Assembly (NCBI RefSeq): GCF_020509005.1
Contig: NC_063018.1
Coordinates: forward strand, 744,001-808,000
Length of the DNA stretch: 64,000 nucleotides
Source: Fulvia fulva
Lineage: Eukaryota; Ascomycota; Dothideomycetes; Mycosphaerellales; Mycosphaerellaceae
Direction: 5' to 3'
The notes beneath the pieces are model-generated. The model ran no database searches and was not told where the DNA came from. It saw nothing but the letters and a program-made list of their open reading frames with translations. Positions 9,959 to 19,491 of the stretch are shown here, in pieces. A program made the position numbers and the translations under genes. Position 1 is the first letter of the stretch; each line of letters opens with the position of its first letter.

Positions 9959-10669
9959 TCACCCCTTACCAAAAGCATAAGCCCCAACCATCCTCTCCAC
10001 AGACCTCACCCTCACCCTCATCCCCTCGACCATCCTCCTCACCTCCTCACCCTTATCCCCCCCTTCCTTGCCCTCCACCAACTTTCGCTTCCACATCCTC
10101 CCCAACGCCCCACAACAAACCCTCTCACCAAGACTGAGCTGCTCCAGCCCTACAGTCGCCAGCTCACGCACAATCCAGCTCGCCAACCGCTCCCGAAATT
10201 CTGCGAGGCAGCACAGCTCATCGCGTGCCCTGGGTTCATGGTAGCCGCTGGCATGAAGCTCGAGGTATCGCTCGGCCTTGCGTTCGAGGAGAGATTGGAA
10301 GTCGTGCCAGACGGGACCTGCTAGGGCTGCGCGGTAGAGGGGGGAGAATTCGTGGCGGATCAAGGGGTGGGTTTGGAGGATCGATGGACGGGCAGAGAGG
10401 TGCTGAGGCGATGTGGGTGAAGGTGCGGGTTGAGAGGCAAGACCTCCTATGAAGATATGCCCTCCATTTATGAGGTCAGTTCTGACGCCTAGGTATCCAG
10501 TATGGGTCGCTTCGACGGCCGCATCCGAGAAGGAGGCTTGGAGATCAAGGAGTAGGAAGGCGTAGATATTGCTGCGGAGTTCCGGTGGGAGGGAGGGCAA
10601 GAAGCATTGGGATGCTGAGGTTGTTGGCACAGTGGCAGGTGCGGGTGCAGTGTTGACAGACACACCCAT
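9959..10669 (-). CDS. LPxELR-NIY family protein
   Basis: The conservative model starts at the ATG at 10669 (MGVSVNT...) and ends with TGA at 9961-9959, giving 236 residues. The frame is open further upstream to about 10762 but without an ATG, so a spliced 5' exon is possible. The family motif LPPELRSNIYAFLLLDL lies at about residues 26-42. A Gly/Pro/Ser-rich linker follows, then RPSILQTHPLIRHEFSPLYR, the conserved step seen in many fungal proteins of this type. The C-terminal half is charged and helical, ending in an Arg/Glu/Gly-rich tail. No function is known. Immediately past the stop codon the last 45 codons are repeated in degenerate form in the same frame, which suggests that the gene was once longer or that its 3' end was duplicated. 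Confidence 0.65.
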   Translation of the reverse strand: MGVSVNTAPAPATVPTTSASQCFLPSLPPELRSNIYAFLLLDLQASFSDAAVEATHTGYLGVRTDLINGGHIFIGGLASQPAPSPTSPQHLSARPSILQTHPLIRHEFSPLYRAALAGPVWHDFQSLLERKAERYLELHASGYHEPRARDELCCLAEFRERLASWIVRELATVGLEQLSLGERVCCGALGRMWKRKLVEGKEGGDKGEEVRRMVEGMRVRVRSVERMVGAYAFGKG

Positions 10670-11020
10670 GTTGTCGAATGCTGTTGGGAGCACGGGAAAA
10701 CGCTTCAGACGGGCGATTGAGCCATATGAATATGCCGCCTCCAGTGACTCAAGCCTTGACAAATTTCCATGACTTGCACTAGAATGACCACCAAAAGGCG
10801 GATGAGTGGAAGACTTGTTTCACCAAGCTATCGATACCAAAGCTTCGCTTCCCAGAAGACCCCCAGTACCATCCCCCAGTCTTATGAGTGGAAAAACGCC
10901 ATGAACACCGTCCCAATTCATATTTCTCCATAACATCGTGACAAACATCCAACTCATCCATGAGGATGCACTTCCTTTGTCAACACCATAACGCCATTCC
11001 AGGAATGATCTCGATTGTGC
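10670..11020. other. Intergenic gap
   Basis: These 351 bases lie between two minus-strand genes. They must contain the promoter of the small protein and the 3' end of the Rictor-type gene. No gene or repeat is seen. Confidence 0.35.
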
Positions 11021-14000
11021 TCACTCGTCACGTGATGAATCAGTTCCATCGCTATCTTCATCTTCCTCTAGCACTATCTTCCTGAGCACGCTCTTGTCGA
11101 ACAGGTCGATGACGAATCTGTACTGTGGTATACGGTATGCGTGACTCGCCAGTAGGATCATGACCTTGCGGAAGAGCGCTGGTGATTCGAAGCCAGCGAC
11201 CTTCTTGTGCTTGAAGCCGTTGAGCTCGGTCAAGGCTTTGTTCGTAAGGACCGTGTTGCCCAACTTAGTGATTGAGTCTAGAATGTGTTGATTCTGTGGT
11301 TCGACATCGGTGATCGCACCTGGCCTGCTGTGTAGGATCGCGCTTTTGCGTCCTGGATTCGCGAATGGCTGCAGCGAGAAGAGCTTCTCGAAGTCCACCG
11401 GTAAGACGTAGCCAAGACTCTCTCCCATCACGTTGACAGTGCCATCCCAGCCGTACTCGGCGAGAATCTCCTGGCCGTGTAGACTGCGTGAGATCAGTCC
11501 AAGCACAAAGAAGGCGGTCCCACGTAGTGTCATGACTTGCGAGTCTTCGGCAATCTGGACGATGTATTTGACGACATCAGTATGCTCAAGAAAGGGAGCT
11601 CCAAGTTCCATAGATCCGACATTGCCGACCGCCCAGAGGCATCCTTTGACCTTGAGGATCGTTTCGGGGTCTTCGTCCTCCATAGCGAAGTCCTGAATCG
11701 TGGCAGTGAACTCTTCGAAATGCCCTTTCGCTTTAAGCAGTTCGCAGCCTTCAGCAGTACGAGTGAGCTCACGATAGAAGTGGGGAGGAACGTAGCCAAA
11801 GTCTTGCGGGCCAAGGGTGTCGTCTAAGGATGACTGTGGCTTCTCCGGCAGGTCTGAAAGTGCACGAGCCAGGGACGCTTCCACGACTGTTACATAGCTG
11901 TCGTTGCGACCGAGGAACCAGTCGTCCATCTCCCTCGTGATGTAGTCAAGGCCGTCAAGGTAGTGATAGCCAACAGAGGTAGACAAGAAGCGTAGTAGCA
12001 AAGGAGCGCCAATCTCACCAAGATGGTCGAGTGCAGGCCGACATTTGACGACATACTCCAGGGATCTAAAATCGTTGCACGTTTCTTCCAGAATCCGAAT
12101 GGCCACTTCGCAGACCTCGATCTCTGGATCGTAGAGCTGGCTTACCAAAAGCTTGATAGCCCATTCGGAGGGACCGCCGCCCGGTGTCATAGGCTCCACA
12201 GGCTCGATGGCGTACTTGCGTAAGATCCTGGTGGCCATTATCCGCATGTGCTTTGAACCAGCGATCATGGCTTTCGACAGAATGATTCTTGGATGGCTGT
12301 CCAGCGTATAGTCCAGGCTCGTCAGTAAGCATTTGATCAGATCATCCCGGCTCTTCAGCTCCACAATGTGGTAGAACATATTGATAATGTGCCACCGTTC
12401 GAGGATCTGCAATCCTTTTGAGTCGCTGCACATGATGCCCAGCATTGCGAAATAGCCGCCAACGAGTGTGTCCGATAGACGATCTGGCGAAAAGAGTGGA
12501 TTCTTGGAGGTGATGCCACTTTCGGAATCTAGCTGAGCCAGACACTCTGCCAATTGACGAATAGCTTTGTTGTTGAAGAGGAAATTCGCGCCTTCCGATG
12601 TCTGCAGCAAGGTTTTGACTAACGTACAGGACATCTTGACATATCGTTGATTCGCCTTGGTGTTAGAGGCGTCCGAGAAGCGGAATTGAAATGGTCGTAG
12701 AAACTTGAGGAGACGATGCACGAACTTGGACTTCTCGACAGCTTCGTGCAGTAGCTTCGGGTTCGTAAGTGGTCCATCAATCAACTCCTGTATGATAGTC
12801 CAGTCCCACTTCAGGTAATTGACCGTGTTCAGGACGCCAGTCTCGAGCACGCGGGCTCTAAACTGCACTTCGTCTATTTCCGCAGTAGCCTGTGTTTTCG
12901 AGGCAGAACGTGCTCGCGCGCCATCAGTCTCTTCGTAAGTCTTGGTTGTTGTCGTGGAAGGATCGGATCTCCAGAGTTTCAGGTTGACCTTATCGACCTG
13001 GTACACTGTAGACAATGCGGTGTGCCGCTCCTCCGTGTCAAATTTGACTGCATTGTTGAAGAGGCCTGGCATCGTCTGAAGCTGCGCACTCCACGAAGTT
13101 GGCAGCAGCTCGCTCGCTTTCTTCAGCACTTCTGCAATGATGAGATTCGTCCTTCGCCTCAGTGCATCAGTCGGCGCATCATGCTCTGCATGAAGCAAGG
13201 CTTGCAACAGACCATGCCGGAGCAGTACAGCAAGCGCAACCGCGATGAAGTGCTGCACTAGATTGCGCTTTTGCCGATCATTGTCGGTTTCTCGCTTCTT
13301 GTGTTGCGAAGGATCATTCTCCAGATTCAGGGTCGCAACGCGAGCGTAAGTGGTCAATCGTCTGCCGCCGATGAAGGGCGTAGACCAAGATCGTTTCTCC
13401 AGTCGTAGTATGTCTGCGAGGAGATCAAGAGTAGCCGTTCGCACGCGAAAGTCCGCGATGTAGAGTGAGGACACTACAGATCGCACAGGCAGGAAGTCGT
13501 GCAGCGAGAGAGTCATCAAGCCAGACCAGCTTTTGAACATGCCGGCGATGACTCGCGAGCTTGCAACCAATCGCTCCTCCAGATGCGATGCATGTGGCTC
13601 GGTGAAAGTTGCAAAGGCCGAGCTGAATTCGAAGCCAGATCTCAGCACGCCTCTTCTCGCAGGGAGGTCCATAAGATGCAAGAGCGGCCCTATCAAGGTC
13701 TCTGGGGCATGATACACGCCGCTTCCCATGGCATCGGAGAGCACACTGATTCCGCCAGCTATCACGACGAGCATTGGATCTTTCAGCAGCATTTCTGCTA
13801 ACGTCAAGATTGCAATGCTTCGAAGCTGGTCATCGGAGTGATCAGCGACTGCTGCAATGATCCTTACGATTGCGGGGTGAATCTCATGTATGCCATCTCG
13901 AACATCAAGGAACGATCTGACAAACTTGATCGCCTGCTCGCGTTCTACACGTGCTTTGCTTTCTTTAACCAAAGAGAGGATCACTAGGACGTCGGTGTGG

Positions 14001-14863
14001 AGACCTCGTATGGTCTGTAGAGACTTGCGGTCAGTGATCGCATATCGAATCACGCGGTATCCAGCTGCAACAACTTCTCGGCTGTCACTGAGTAGCATGA
14101 CTTGCATCCGAAGACCGAAGATGGACCACGCGAGGTCGTACTTGAGCGTGGGATGCCGCCGAAACAGTTCGACCAAGTCGTTCGCTTGGTTGACATAGTA
14201 GTCCGGCTGCATATCTTCCACTTCTAGAGCCTGGAGAATCTCGGCGAGGATGTAAGTGGGCGACTCCAGCTCGGGATCTTGCTGTTCTGGCGACTCAGCC
14301 GGTATCTGCATACGCTCCGCATCGACGCGAGCACGTTCCAGTGAAGGCCGGAACAGCTGAGAGAGTCGTCCTTTCGGACTCATAGGCTGCTCCTTACTCC
14401 GCTGTATCTCTGCCTCCAGATCGATCTTCAGCTGCGCGATCTTCCTGTTTGACGCATTGAGCTGACTTTCCGCCGCCAACCGCTGGTCCTTGGCCTTCTT
14501 CGCCTTCTGCGTGCTGAGTGCCTCCAGCAAGTTCTCCGTGCCTGCCTTCAAGCGTGTGTGCTTCTCAATCTCCTGGCGGTACTCCTGCTGTTTCTGCTCC
14601 GAGGTCGCGGGATCCACCGCGCCGTCTTCCATGCCGCCTCCATAGCTGTTGAGATCCAGTCGCGAGCTGAACGACTTCAGGTCGGAGGTGAAGCTGCCCG
14701 GCGGCGGTGGGACCTGTCGTATGTGTGAGGCCTGCTTGGCCGTCAGCAGGCTCGCAGCCGACAGAGAGCCTCCGTCTTTCGTTGAGCGTGATGGAGGTAC
14801 CAGGACGTTATCTCGCAGTGTGCCCGCGGGTGGACCGTTGGCACGAGGGTTGGGCTGTGTCAT
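11021..14863 (-). CDS. Rictor/Ste16/Avo3-type subunit of TOR complex 2
   Basis: This is a single exon of 1,280 residues from the ATG at 14863 to TGA. The N-terminus (1-85) is a low-complexity Pro/Ser-rich leader. Residues about 85-160 form a charged helix like the HR1 segment of fungal Rictor proteins. From about 200 onward the protein is a long helical-repeat array. It includes LRRHPTLKYDLAWSIFGLR-like and FVRSFLDVRDGIHEIHPA stretches of the Rictor N-terminal domain, the middle block with LDLLADILRLEKRSW, and the C-terminal block RGTAFFVLGLISRSLHGQEIL with GWDGTVNVMGE. Length and order match S. pombe Ste16 and yeast Avo3. Known role: scaffold of TORC2 at the plasma membrane, needed for phosphorylation of AGC kinases such as Gad8/Ypk. 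Normal codon use. No introns are needed. Confidence 0.88.
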   Translation of the reverse strand: MTQPNPRANGPPAGTLRDNVLVPPSRSTKDGGSLSAASLLTAKQASHIRQVPPPPGSFTSDLKSFSSRLDLNSYGGGMEDGAVDPATSEQKQQEYRQEIEKHTRLKAGTENLLEALSTQKAKKAKDQRLAAESQLNASNRKIAQLKIDLEAEIQRSKEQPMSPKGRLSQLFRPSLERARVDAERMQIPAESPEQQDPELESPTYILAEILQALEVEDMQPDYYVNQANDLVELFRRHPTLKYDLAWSIFGLRMQVMLLSDSREVVAAGYRVIRYAITDRKSLQTIRGLHTDVLVILSLVKESKARVEREQAIKFVRSFLDVRDGIHEIHPAIVRIIAAVADHSDDQLRSIAILTLAEMLLKDPMLVVIAGGISVLSDAMGSGVYHAPETLIGPLLHLMDLPARRGVLRSGFEFSSAFATFTEPHASHLEERLVASSRVIAGMFKSWSGLMTLSLHDFLPVRSVVSSLYIADFRVRTATLDLLADILRLEKRSWSTPFIGGRRLTTYARVATLNLENDPSQHKKRETDNDRQKRNLVQHFIAVALAVLLRHGLLQALLHAEHDAPTDALRRRTNLIIAEVLKKASELLPTSWSAQLQTMPGLFNNAVKFDTEERHTALSTVYQVDKVNLKLWRSDPSTTTTKTYEETDGARARSASKTQATAEIDEVQFRARVLETGVLNTVNYLKWDWTIIQELIDGPLTNPKLLHEAVEKSKFVHRLLKFLRPFQFRFSDASNTKANQRYVKMSCTLVKTLLQTSEGANFLFNNKAIRQLAECLAQLDSESGITSKNPLFSPDRLSDTLVGGYFAMLGIMCSDSKGLQILERWHIINMFYHIVELKSRDDLIKCLLTSLDYTLDSHPRIILSKAMIAGSKHMRIMATRILRKYAIEPVEPMTPGGGPSEWAIKLLVSQLYDPEIEVCEVAIRILEETCNDFRSLEYVVKCRPALDHLGEIGAPLLLRFLSTSVGYHYLDGLDYITREMDDWFLGRNDSYVTVVEASLARALSDLPEKPQSSLDDTLGPQDFGYVPPHFYRELTRTAEGCELLKAKGHFEEFTATIQDFAMEDEDPETILKVKGCLWAVGNVGSMELGAPFLEHTDVVKYIVQIAEDSQVMTLRGTAFFVLGLISRSLHGQEILAEYGWDGTVNVMGESLGYVLPVDFEKLFSLQPFANPGRKSAILHSRPGAITDVEPQNQHILDSITKLGNTVLTNKALTELNGFKHKKVAGFESPALFRKVMILLASHAYRIPQYRFVIDLFDKSVLRKIVLEEDEDSDGTDSSRDE

Positions 14864-15249
14864 CTAGGGCCTTCGCCGGCTCGGTGGCCGTCATGCGTAC
14901 TGAAGCCGCGATTATGCGTGTCGTAATGCATCGAGACCACGATGTCGCTCATGTGGCATTGTCCTGTCGGCGCGTGGTGTGAGGCGCGATGGGGAGAGGG
15001 GTGATGGTCAAGTGATGGTTCGAGTCCTTTGGTACGTTGCGATATCAGACCTGTGCCTGGGCCTGGGCGCGTCGTGTCGACGTCTACTACAGTACATGGG
15101 GCAGAGGACGTGGGCGGCATGATCTGCTCCACGATCCCTGTAAAGTTTAATCATCGATTAGAACTTAGATCGCGCCTGACGATATTTAGCCCGTCTTCTT
15201 TGTCTGCCACCTCCTACCACCACATCCGCTTAAACAACACATTGAATCA
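14864..15249. promoter_or_regulatory. Upstream region of the Rictor-type gene
   Basis: These 386 bases lie upstream of the Rictor-type ATG and in front of the dehydrogenase remnant. They presumably hold the Rictor promoter on the minus strand. A string resembling a Pol III B box at about 15016-15026 has no tRNA fold around it. Confidence 0.35.
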
Positions 15250-15618
15250 TCAATCGAAGCATTTCTCCCTCTGCTCCGAAAATCAAATAAGCCTGGAGGC
15301 AAACGCATCGCATTCACAGGCTCGTCTACCGGATCACACGAAGCCAGTGCCAAGGCTGGTAACACAAAGTACTACCGGATCTATAGGAGCACAAAAAGTG
15401 CTGTCCAAATGGTCATGGCGAGCTATGCGCATGAGTTGGAGGATGAAGGGTTCACGGTCTCTGCTAGCTGTCCTGGGTATTGCGGCACAAACCTCAATGG
15501 TTTCAAGGGGACGAAGGATCCAAGAGATGGGGCGAAGATTATTGTGCGTGTGGCGACTGCCCCCGCGAAAGAGGTCCATGGGAGGTTGGTGGATGGTGAC
15601 GGTGTGCTACCTTGGTAG
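15250..15618 (+). pseudogene. Short-chain dehydrogenase/reductase, C-terminal remnant
   Basis: One open plus-strand frame reads IEAFLPLLRKSNKPGG, FTGSSTGSH, IYRSTKSAVQMVMASYAHEL, SASCPGYCGTNLNGFKGT and ends LVDGDGVLPW before TAG. These are, in order, the beta-5 region, the active-site segment with YxxxK (YRSTK), the PG motif and the C-terminal strand of classical NADPH-dependent SDRs. The cofactor-binding half with the TGxxxGIG motif is missing upstream: about 120 residues are absent and the DNA there does not encode it. The frame itself is free of stops, so the loss looks like a deletion rather than RIP. I regard it as a decayed gene next to the acyltransferase remnant. Confidence 0.65.
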
Positions 15619-15621
15619 GTT

Positions 15622-16233
15622 CTGCATGGTGTAGACTTTCCGCAAGAGAACCTGATCGATGAGGTGTATTTCTTGGTCAGCAATTTGGGCTACTTCAACC
15701 CGTTTGGAGATCGTGAGGGTGCGCATTCCCCGTACAATCTGGCAATGTGGACTCTGCCCGTAGAGTTGAAGGGCAGCTTTCTGATCTATGGACTGCTGTT
15801 CGTCCTCTCCTTGGGCACCTTGTCCTGGTTCAGACGCCAATCTCCAACGCTGCTGGCTATGGCGTTGCTCTGTGGAGGAGTCATAATACTCCGTCCGACG
15901 GCAGATTGGAGCATGGTGTGCTTCATCTGGGGCCTGGACTCCCGGTGGCTCCATTTCCTTGGCCGTGTCAGCTTTTCACTGTATTGTACTCACCTCCCAT
16001 GGAGCCGTATCTTTGCAGATCGTTTCAAGAGTGCGATCGGTGGCTATACAGATCCAGCGCTGAAAAACACGATTTGGGATGGCACTTAAGTCGTCTCTGA
16101 TGCCGGTCCTCCAGGGTTGAGTCTGAGATATGTGGTGATGATGTCTGTCATTCTGCCGAGTACTTTGCTGGTACCTTGGCTTGCGACCATCACGATCGAC
16201 CGACCAAGCGCGAGGTTGAGCAAAAGTGGATGA
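15622..16233 (+). pseudogene. Acyltransferase-3 family (OafA-like) remnant
   Basis: The plus-strand frame reads FPQENLIDEVYFL, then SPYNLAMWTLPVELKGSFLIY, the membrane block LLAMALLCGGVIILRP, HFLGRVSFSLYCTHL, and after an in-frame TAA at 16087-16089 continues LRYVVMMSVILPSTLLVPWLA...IDRPSARLSKSG to TGA. These segments match the C-terminal part of fungal acyltransferase-3 membrane proteins, which move acyl groups onto sugars or other small molecules. The N-terminal spans and the catalytic His segment are absent. One span between WSMVCFIWG and LDSRWLHFLG seems to be deleted. With a truncated start, an internal loss and an in-frame stop, it is non-functional. Confidence 0.6.
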
Positions 16234-16299
16234 CTGCAAAGCTTCGGGCCCATTAGTCGTTCGACCCTCTCGATAGCAATGCAATCCTGCCATACTCGT

Positions 16300-16877
16300 T
16301 CATTTCTTTACCACAGAGTACAACTCAACGTATCCAATATCTGCAATCTTTGCAAGACCAATGCCAGTGATCAATCGCCTCTGTTCTTCCTCTTCGAGCA
16401 CCGCAGCGACGATCTGCTTGCCTTCACTTGCATCCTTACCATCTAACGACTTCAGCCCGTAGCTGTAGACAACGCTGCTAGAGTGACTATAGTGGTACTC
16501 GAACCAGGCCCTTTCCTTTCTGTCAAAGTGGACATTAGAAACATAAGACATCGGATCTCTCTCGAGGGGGCGAAGAAGCTGTTCTCCCAACTGCCCTGCC
16601 TCGATGTGTGCTCCTGCACATCCGCTCGGTCTTCACCCTTGGATTTGCTGAGGCCATAGCCTCGGATAAAGTGATACTCGCTTCGATGGTCTAAGTCTCG
16701 CTCTTCTTGGCTGTAGCGCGACGGTGGTAGCTTTGACGATGTTGATCCGCAGGAGGCGAGCACTGCCGCATGGGAAGGTATGGCCTTGCTCTCCGTCTCC
16801 GGAAAGGGTCGCACGCTACGCAGTCGCTGCGAAGTCCTTGAGTTGCGCTTCCCATCTTGGGACTGCTTGATGAGCAC
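16300..16877 (-). pseudogene. Doubtful gene or gene fragment, no start codon
   Basis: Two overlapping minus-strand frames look related. One (16877 to about 16600) is Ser/Arg-rich with SSKLPPSRYSQEERDLDHRSEYHFIRGYG. The other (about 16599-16300) reads RPLERDPMSYVSNVHFDRKERAWFEYHY... and ends in IGYVELYSVVKK. They could be joined by a very short intron (GTGAAG at about 16635 to an AG near 16594) or by a frameshift. The upstream part has no in-frame ATG before a stop. I do not recognise the product. It may be a real small gene with a missed 5' exon or a decayed one. Confidence 0.3.
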
Positions 16878-17418
16878 GTGATGAGTCGTTCCACAGTTCC
16901 CTAGTCATGCGTGTGCCTAGGTACCCGAGCAAGGAATGCGTCACGCGTGACCAAGACCATACCCCTATCGTGCTTGTGATTCGCTACTGAAGATAACACG
17001 CTAGCGGAAGAAGGCCGCAGCCGCAAGATTCGAGCAAGACTTTGGACCGCCTCGGACGCGACTGCCTCCATCTCGTTGCAACGTTGATCTCATCCACCTA
17101 GGGCCATTCAATCGTCTTTAGCACCTCCTGGGTAAGCCATCTTGCAATTGCCCTCTCGTCTCCTTCGATAGTCTCGCTTTCTAAATCCTATTCACTCACC
17201 ACGACACCATACTACATGACCACCAATCTCATCAATTACGGCGTTCACCGCGAGAGACATGAAGCAAGCCCCAAGAAGCCCGGCATCTGCAGCAAAGGCA
17301 TATTTGGACCGTCCCGACTGACGGTGACGGTAAGCAGACCGAACTTTGCCCGTCCGACTTGTCTCTTTGCGACCGTCAGGAACGACAGGAATCATCTTGT
17401 GTAACCATCGATGGCAAG
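16878..17418. promoter_or_regulatory. Upstream region of the asteroid/XPG-type gene
   Basis: These 541 bases precede the ATG at 17419. They are C/T-rich and A-poor toward the gene (about 17090-17215), as is common in fungal promoters and 5' UTRs. Another ATG at 17411 lies in a different frame just before the start. No gene seen. Confidence 0.35.
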
Positions 17419-19222
17419 ATGGGAATTCAGCGATTCGGGGCTCATATGCGCGGACACGCCGTGAAGAGTGTTCTCGGCAGCACCGAATCTCCAGCCACCA
17501 AGTCAGTCGCGATCATCGATGGCCCTGGCTTGGCTCACCACATCTACTACAAGCTCTGCCACAAGCACATCGCCACCACCGGAACCATTACTTATGCCGA
17601 CTGTGCCGATGCTGTCGTGCGATGGCTAGATGACCTCCGGTCTATCGGCTGCAAGGTGTAGGTACAGTCTTCACCAGCCGGAGTCGAATATTCTCTAACA
17701 CCACTGCAGCGAGGCGATCATCTTCGACGGAGCACTTCCTCAGTCTAAGAAAGACGTACGGATAGGTCGACTGCAATCCTACGTCGCTAGATTACAGACA
17801 TACAAACAGCATATCGGCAGTGGTGTACCAAGGCTATCCGGTGAAGCGCGCCGGAACTTACCTCCACCGGCCTTCCTAGTCTTCACGATCGTGGAAGAAC
17901 TGCTACAAAGCGCCGAGTACGCAGACTCGACATTCGTGGTTCAAGGCGAAGCTGATCCTTACTGTGTCGCTGCTGCACAGTCCGTCCCGACGGAGGACTT
18001 CGACAGCATTGTGATATTCTCCGACGACGCTGATCTGCTGGTCTATCGGCTTGATGAGAATGTCAGTGTCGTGACGTTCCGAGATCTGTCAGAGTCGGCT
18101 GCAGATAATGGCGTTGTATGGACATGCGAACAATACTGGCCGGCCAAAATCGCACAGAGAGCATCGCCGCCACTTATTGACCTCATCAAGCCTGCGTACT
18201 ATATGGCGCAGGACCCACATCTGACACTCGACCACGCGTTACGGAAGGTTGCTGCGAAAGATCCTGCCGATCAGGATGAATTCTCGCAATTCTTGGCGAC
18301 ATTCCAGACCACGGAGGAGACCAAACTCTGGGATGCCATCAAGAAGGATGCAAATCTTAAGGCGATGTTGGCTGCTCGTGACTCCCGAGTTTCTGAGCTT
18401 ATCTACGAGGCAGAAGTTCTTGCTAGCGGCGAACAGGTTGGTGCTCTGCGAATGTACTTACCATTTCAGCTCGACGATCCAGCTCGCAAGTCAGCATGGG
18501 CGGTTGGCAGTGACGTCCGCATCGCTGCGTACTCGCTCCTTCTGACCAGTTCAAACAGCGAGAGCGAGCTCAGCACCCAAGAATACCGTCGAAGCGGAGC
18601 AAGGATAGCTGCGACCATGATTGAGACGTGGTCGTCTGAAGCCACAAATGTTCAGCTTCAGACCCTGTCAAGCCATATTGAGAAAACGATGGCCCAGACA
18701 GCCAAGTCTCAGCATCGTCCACTAGACCATTGGCGCTATTTGGTTATGCACCAGACCTTGTCCGACATTGTTACAGACGGATATGCATTGCCAACCACTG
18801 ACGAGGTCCTGCAAGTAGTGACTAACAAAGAGCCACGTAAGTGGCATCTCATACACTTGGAAGCGCAGTACCAGGCTGCGTACTACTCGCTTCGGATGAT
18901 GAAGCAGATCTTGGCCTACGTGAAGAGAAGCAGTACTCACAAGATGGCGGACGAAGAGCTCATTGCTAGGTTAGTCGAGCAGCTGCGCGATCTTCCTCGT
19001 ATCGCTACACTATTTGCCAATAATCAGTTCAGCGATCGACAGGAAGAGCAGAAGGCCTGGCATGATCCATTGGGTCACATGCTCATGGCACTCGGCGGCA
19101 GTCAAGAAGACGAAAATCAGGGGCCAAAGAAGCGACGGAAAAAGTCAAAGAAGTCGCCACAAGAGGACAAGCAAGCAAACAGCCTTGCCAAGAATCCCTT
19201 TGCGATGCTTGCAGAAGATTGA
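17419..19222 (+). CDS. Asteroid / XPG-type domain protein (two exons)
   Basis: The exons are 17419-17657 and 17710-19222. The 52-base intron starts GTAGGT and ends CTGCAG, and the joined valine codon restores one frame of 583 residues. The N-terminus MGIQRFGAHMRG resembles the XPG N-terminal start, followed by the first acidic centre VAIIDGPGLAHH and IIFDGALPQSK. The second centre lies in VVQGEADPYCVAAAQS and IVIFSDDADLLVYRL, the XPG-I-like segment with acidic residues. The rest is a long helical region ending in a Lys/Arg-rich tail (KKRRKKSKKS), a likely nuclear signal. Fungal asteroid proteins belong to the FEN1/XPG nuclease superfamily, but nuclease activity of this branch is not established. 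The start ATG was chosen because it gives the typical MGI-type N-terminus. Confidence 0.82.
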
Positions 19223-19491
19223 GGACCGACTGCCAGTGATCAGCTATGTGGTCATGAAAGCGGCTGCACAGCAGAAACAAACGTGATCTCTGAGGCCTGC
19301 AGATGACATGAGGACATACCAGCCTGTCGGGCTCACCATAATTCTGCCTAGTTTCCGGTGAGGGCATGCACATCTATATCATCTATTTGCTTGAGACGTG
19401 AACAGTATCTTTCTCTCACAAGAGTCACGGTTCACAACCGCACATCACAGATTGCATCAACACACGGACCACTTTTTGCCGCGAATTCAAA

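Noticed and set aside
15013..15030. B-box-like string GGTTCGAGTCC suggesting a tRNA
   Set aside because: There is no A box at the right distance and no acceptor or T stem around it.
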